Positions 5,769 through 6,886 of a DNA stretch of 6,886 nt are shown here, piece after piece (position 1 is the first letter of the stretch; each line of letters starts with the position of its first letter). Below the pieces are notes generated by a model. The model was not told where the DNA came from. It saw nothing but the letters and a program-made list of their open reading frames with translations, and made no database searches. The translations under genes were made by a program, and so were the position numbers. The stretch comes from an uncultured Prevotella sp. Lineage in GTDB: Bacteria > Bacteroidota > Bacteroidia > Bacteroidales > Bacteroidaceae. The DNA is taken from assembly GCA_900553155.1 (NCBI GenBank), contig USCM01000105.1, forward strand, positions 1 through 6,886, in the 5' to 3' direction.

Positions 5769-6886
5769 ATGTTTAAGCGTAAAATAGAGAAAATCCTAAA
5801 AGAATGGAAGAGTGACGAACACAAAATGCCACTTATCATTAAAGGATGTCGTCAATGCGGAAAGACATTCTCGGTACTCGATTTTGCTCATAAAAATTAT
5901 GAGTACACAGTCTATCTCGACTTCTTTCAACATCCTGAATATAAGTCTGTGTTTGATGGTGGCTTGGACATAGACACTTTATGTATGACGCTTTCTACAT
6001 TGATTCCAAATGCCAATTTTGTATCTGGCAAGACATGTATAATATTTGACGAAATACAAGAATGTCCGCGTGCCCGCACATCCTTGAAGTTCTTCAAGAC
6101 CGATGGAAGGTATGATGTCATTGGTACGGGGTCTCTATTAGGGGTAAGTGGTTATCATACAAACACCTCGTCAGAAGCTCCAATTCCTGTAGGTTATGAG
6201 ACAATAATCGATATGTATCCAATGGATTTTGAGGAATGGCTTTGGGCGAATGACATTAAAAATGTCACTATTGACTATCTACATCGTTGTTTTGAAGAAA
6301 TGACGCCAGTACAGAAAGCTGTTCATGAAAGAATGAGACAGTTGATGCTGCAATATTGCATTGTAGGTGGAATGCCGAGAGCTGTGAGTGTTTTTATGGA
6401 AACCCATAATATGCAAAGCGTTCTGCGAATGCAACAAGCTATTATAGAGGAGTATAAAATAGATATGTTGAAATATGCCCCACAAGCTGACAAATCACGT
6501 ATCAAGGAATGTTTCGAGTCGATACCACGACAGTTGAGCAAGGAAAATAAAAAATTCGCATATACAACTGTGCGTACCAATGGTAGAGGGCGTGATTATC
6601 AAGGAAGCTTGCAATGGATAGAAGATGCTGGTATTATCCGTCGTTGCTACAATCTGTCATCTCCGGAACTTCCACTTGAAGGCAATGCTGTTCCCGACCA
6701 ATTTAAAGTTTATATGGCTGATACTGGACTTTTTATAAGTATGCTTGAACCTGGTACAGCGGCAGACATTCTGCATGGCAACCTCTTTGGCTATAAGGGA
6801 GCCATCTTTGAAAATCTTGTAGCAGACATATTTGGCAAGATGAATCGCAAGCTCTATTATTTCCGCAAGGATTCGGGATTAGAGAT
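5769..6886 (+). CDS. AAA_14/DUF4143 family ATPase, 3' end outside window
   Basis: The first 372 codons of an ATP-binding protein; the frame remains open at the window end. The order of motifs is that of the AAA_14 plus DUF4143 family: a basic start (MFKRKIEKIL), Walker A GCRQCGKT (26-33), Walker B CIIFDE (90-95), the sensor strand IGTGSLLG (118-125), then the DUF4143 part with LQYCIVGGMPRAV, SPELPLEGN (298-306), VYMADTGLF and GYKGAIFENLVA (341-352). The last block and the unfinished YYFRKDSGLE belong to a C-terminal nuclease-like fold in this family; its closing residues are missing. The biological role of these proteins is not established. They are often multicopy in Bacteroidales. ATG 5769 is the first start after an in-frame TAA at 5751-5753. 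Composition is more AT-rich than the operon upstream, suggesting separate acquisition. It has its own promoter. Confidence 0.92.
   Translation, partial: MFKRKIEKILKEWKSDEHKMPLIIKGCRQCGKTFSVLDFAHKNYEYTVYLDFFQHPEYKSVFDGGLDIDTLCMTLSTLIPNANFVSGKTCIIFDEIQECPRARTSLKFFKTDGRYDVIGTGSLLGVSGYHTNTSSEAPIPVGYETIIDMYPMDFEEWLWANDIKNVTIDYLHRCFEEMTPVQKAVHERMRQLMLQYCIVGGMPRAVSVFMETHNMQSVLRMQQAIIEEYKIDMLKYAPQADKSRIKECFESIPRQLSKENKKFAYTTVRTNGRGRDYQGSLQWIEDAGIIRRCYNLSSPELPLEGNAVPDQFKVYMADTGLFISMLEPGTAADILHGNLFGYKGAIFENLVADIFGKMNRKLYYFRKDSGLE

Noticed and set aside
6279..6580. Short open frames on the - strand inside the ATPase gene
   Set aside because: They lie inside a gene with intact Walker A and B motifs and show no start context or domain of their own.

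Overview
The window looks like a chromosomal piece of a Bacteroidales bacterium, most likely Prevotella or a close relative. The evidence is a SusD-family gene followed by surface-lipoprotein genes, start codons preceded by A/T-rich stretches rather than Shine-Dalgarno sequences, a -7/-33 promoter of the Bacteroidetes TAnnTTTG type, and an AAA_14/DUF4143 ATPase of a kind that is common and multicopy in this order. The genus is an inference from gene style, not from a marker gene.

Bases 1-5075 are the downstream part of a Sus-like polysaccharide utilization operon, all on the + strand with short gaps (51, 21 and 27 bases). In order: the C-terminal third of a SusD-type glycan-binding lipoprotein (its susC partner should lie upstream of the window); a lipoprotein with DUF4874 and DUF4832 regions that looks like a TIM-barrel glycan-active protein; a multi-pass membrane acetyltransferase of the HGSNAT/NagX (DUF5009) family; and a SusE/SusF-like multidomain surface lipoprotein. 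A plausible joint model is that the two surface lipoproteins and the upstream SusCD pair capture and import a glycan, the DUF4874/DUF4832 protein binds or cleaves it, and the acyltransferase moves acetyl groups across the inner membrane onto a (probably amino-sugar) product. Substrate and reactions are not proven by the sequence.

Bases 5076-5768 are non-coding but densely structured. Two imperfect inverted copies of a roughly 60-base sequence (5173-5232 and 5480-5538) enclose a core holding a GC-rich perfect hairpin, two tandem 22-base units and a long irregular hairpin. The 366-base block looks like a MITE- or BIME-like non-autonomous repeat element. About 70 bases further on is a good Bacteroidetes promoter, and from its predicted start point a leader made of three copies of a 33-base repeat that can form two mutually exclusive hairpins.

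Bases 5769-6886 are the first 372 codons of an AAA_14/DUF4143 ATPase, cut by the window end. It is visibly more AT-rich than the operon (25 of 60 G/C in a sampled line, against 35 of 60 in the DUF4874 gene) and appears to be an independently transcribed accessory gene.
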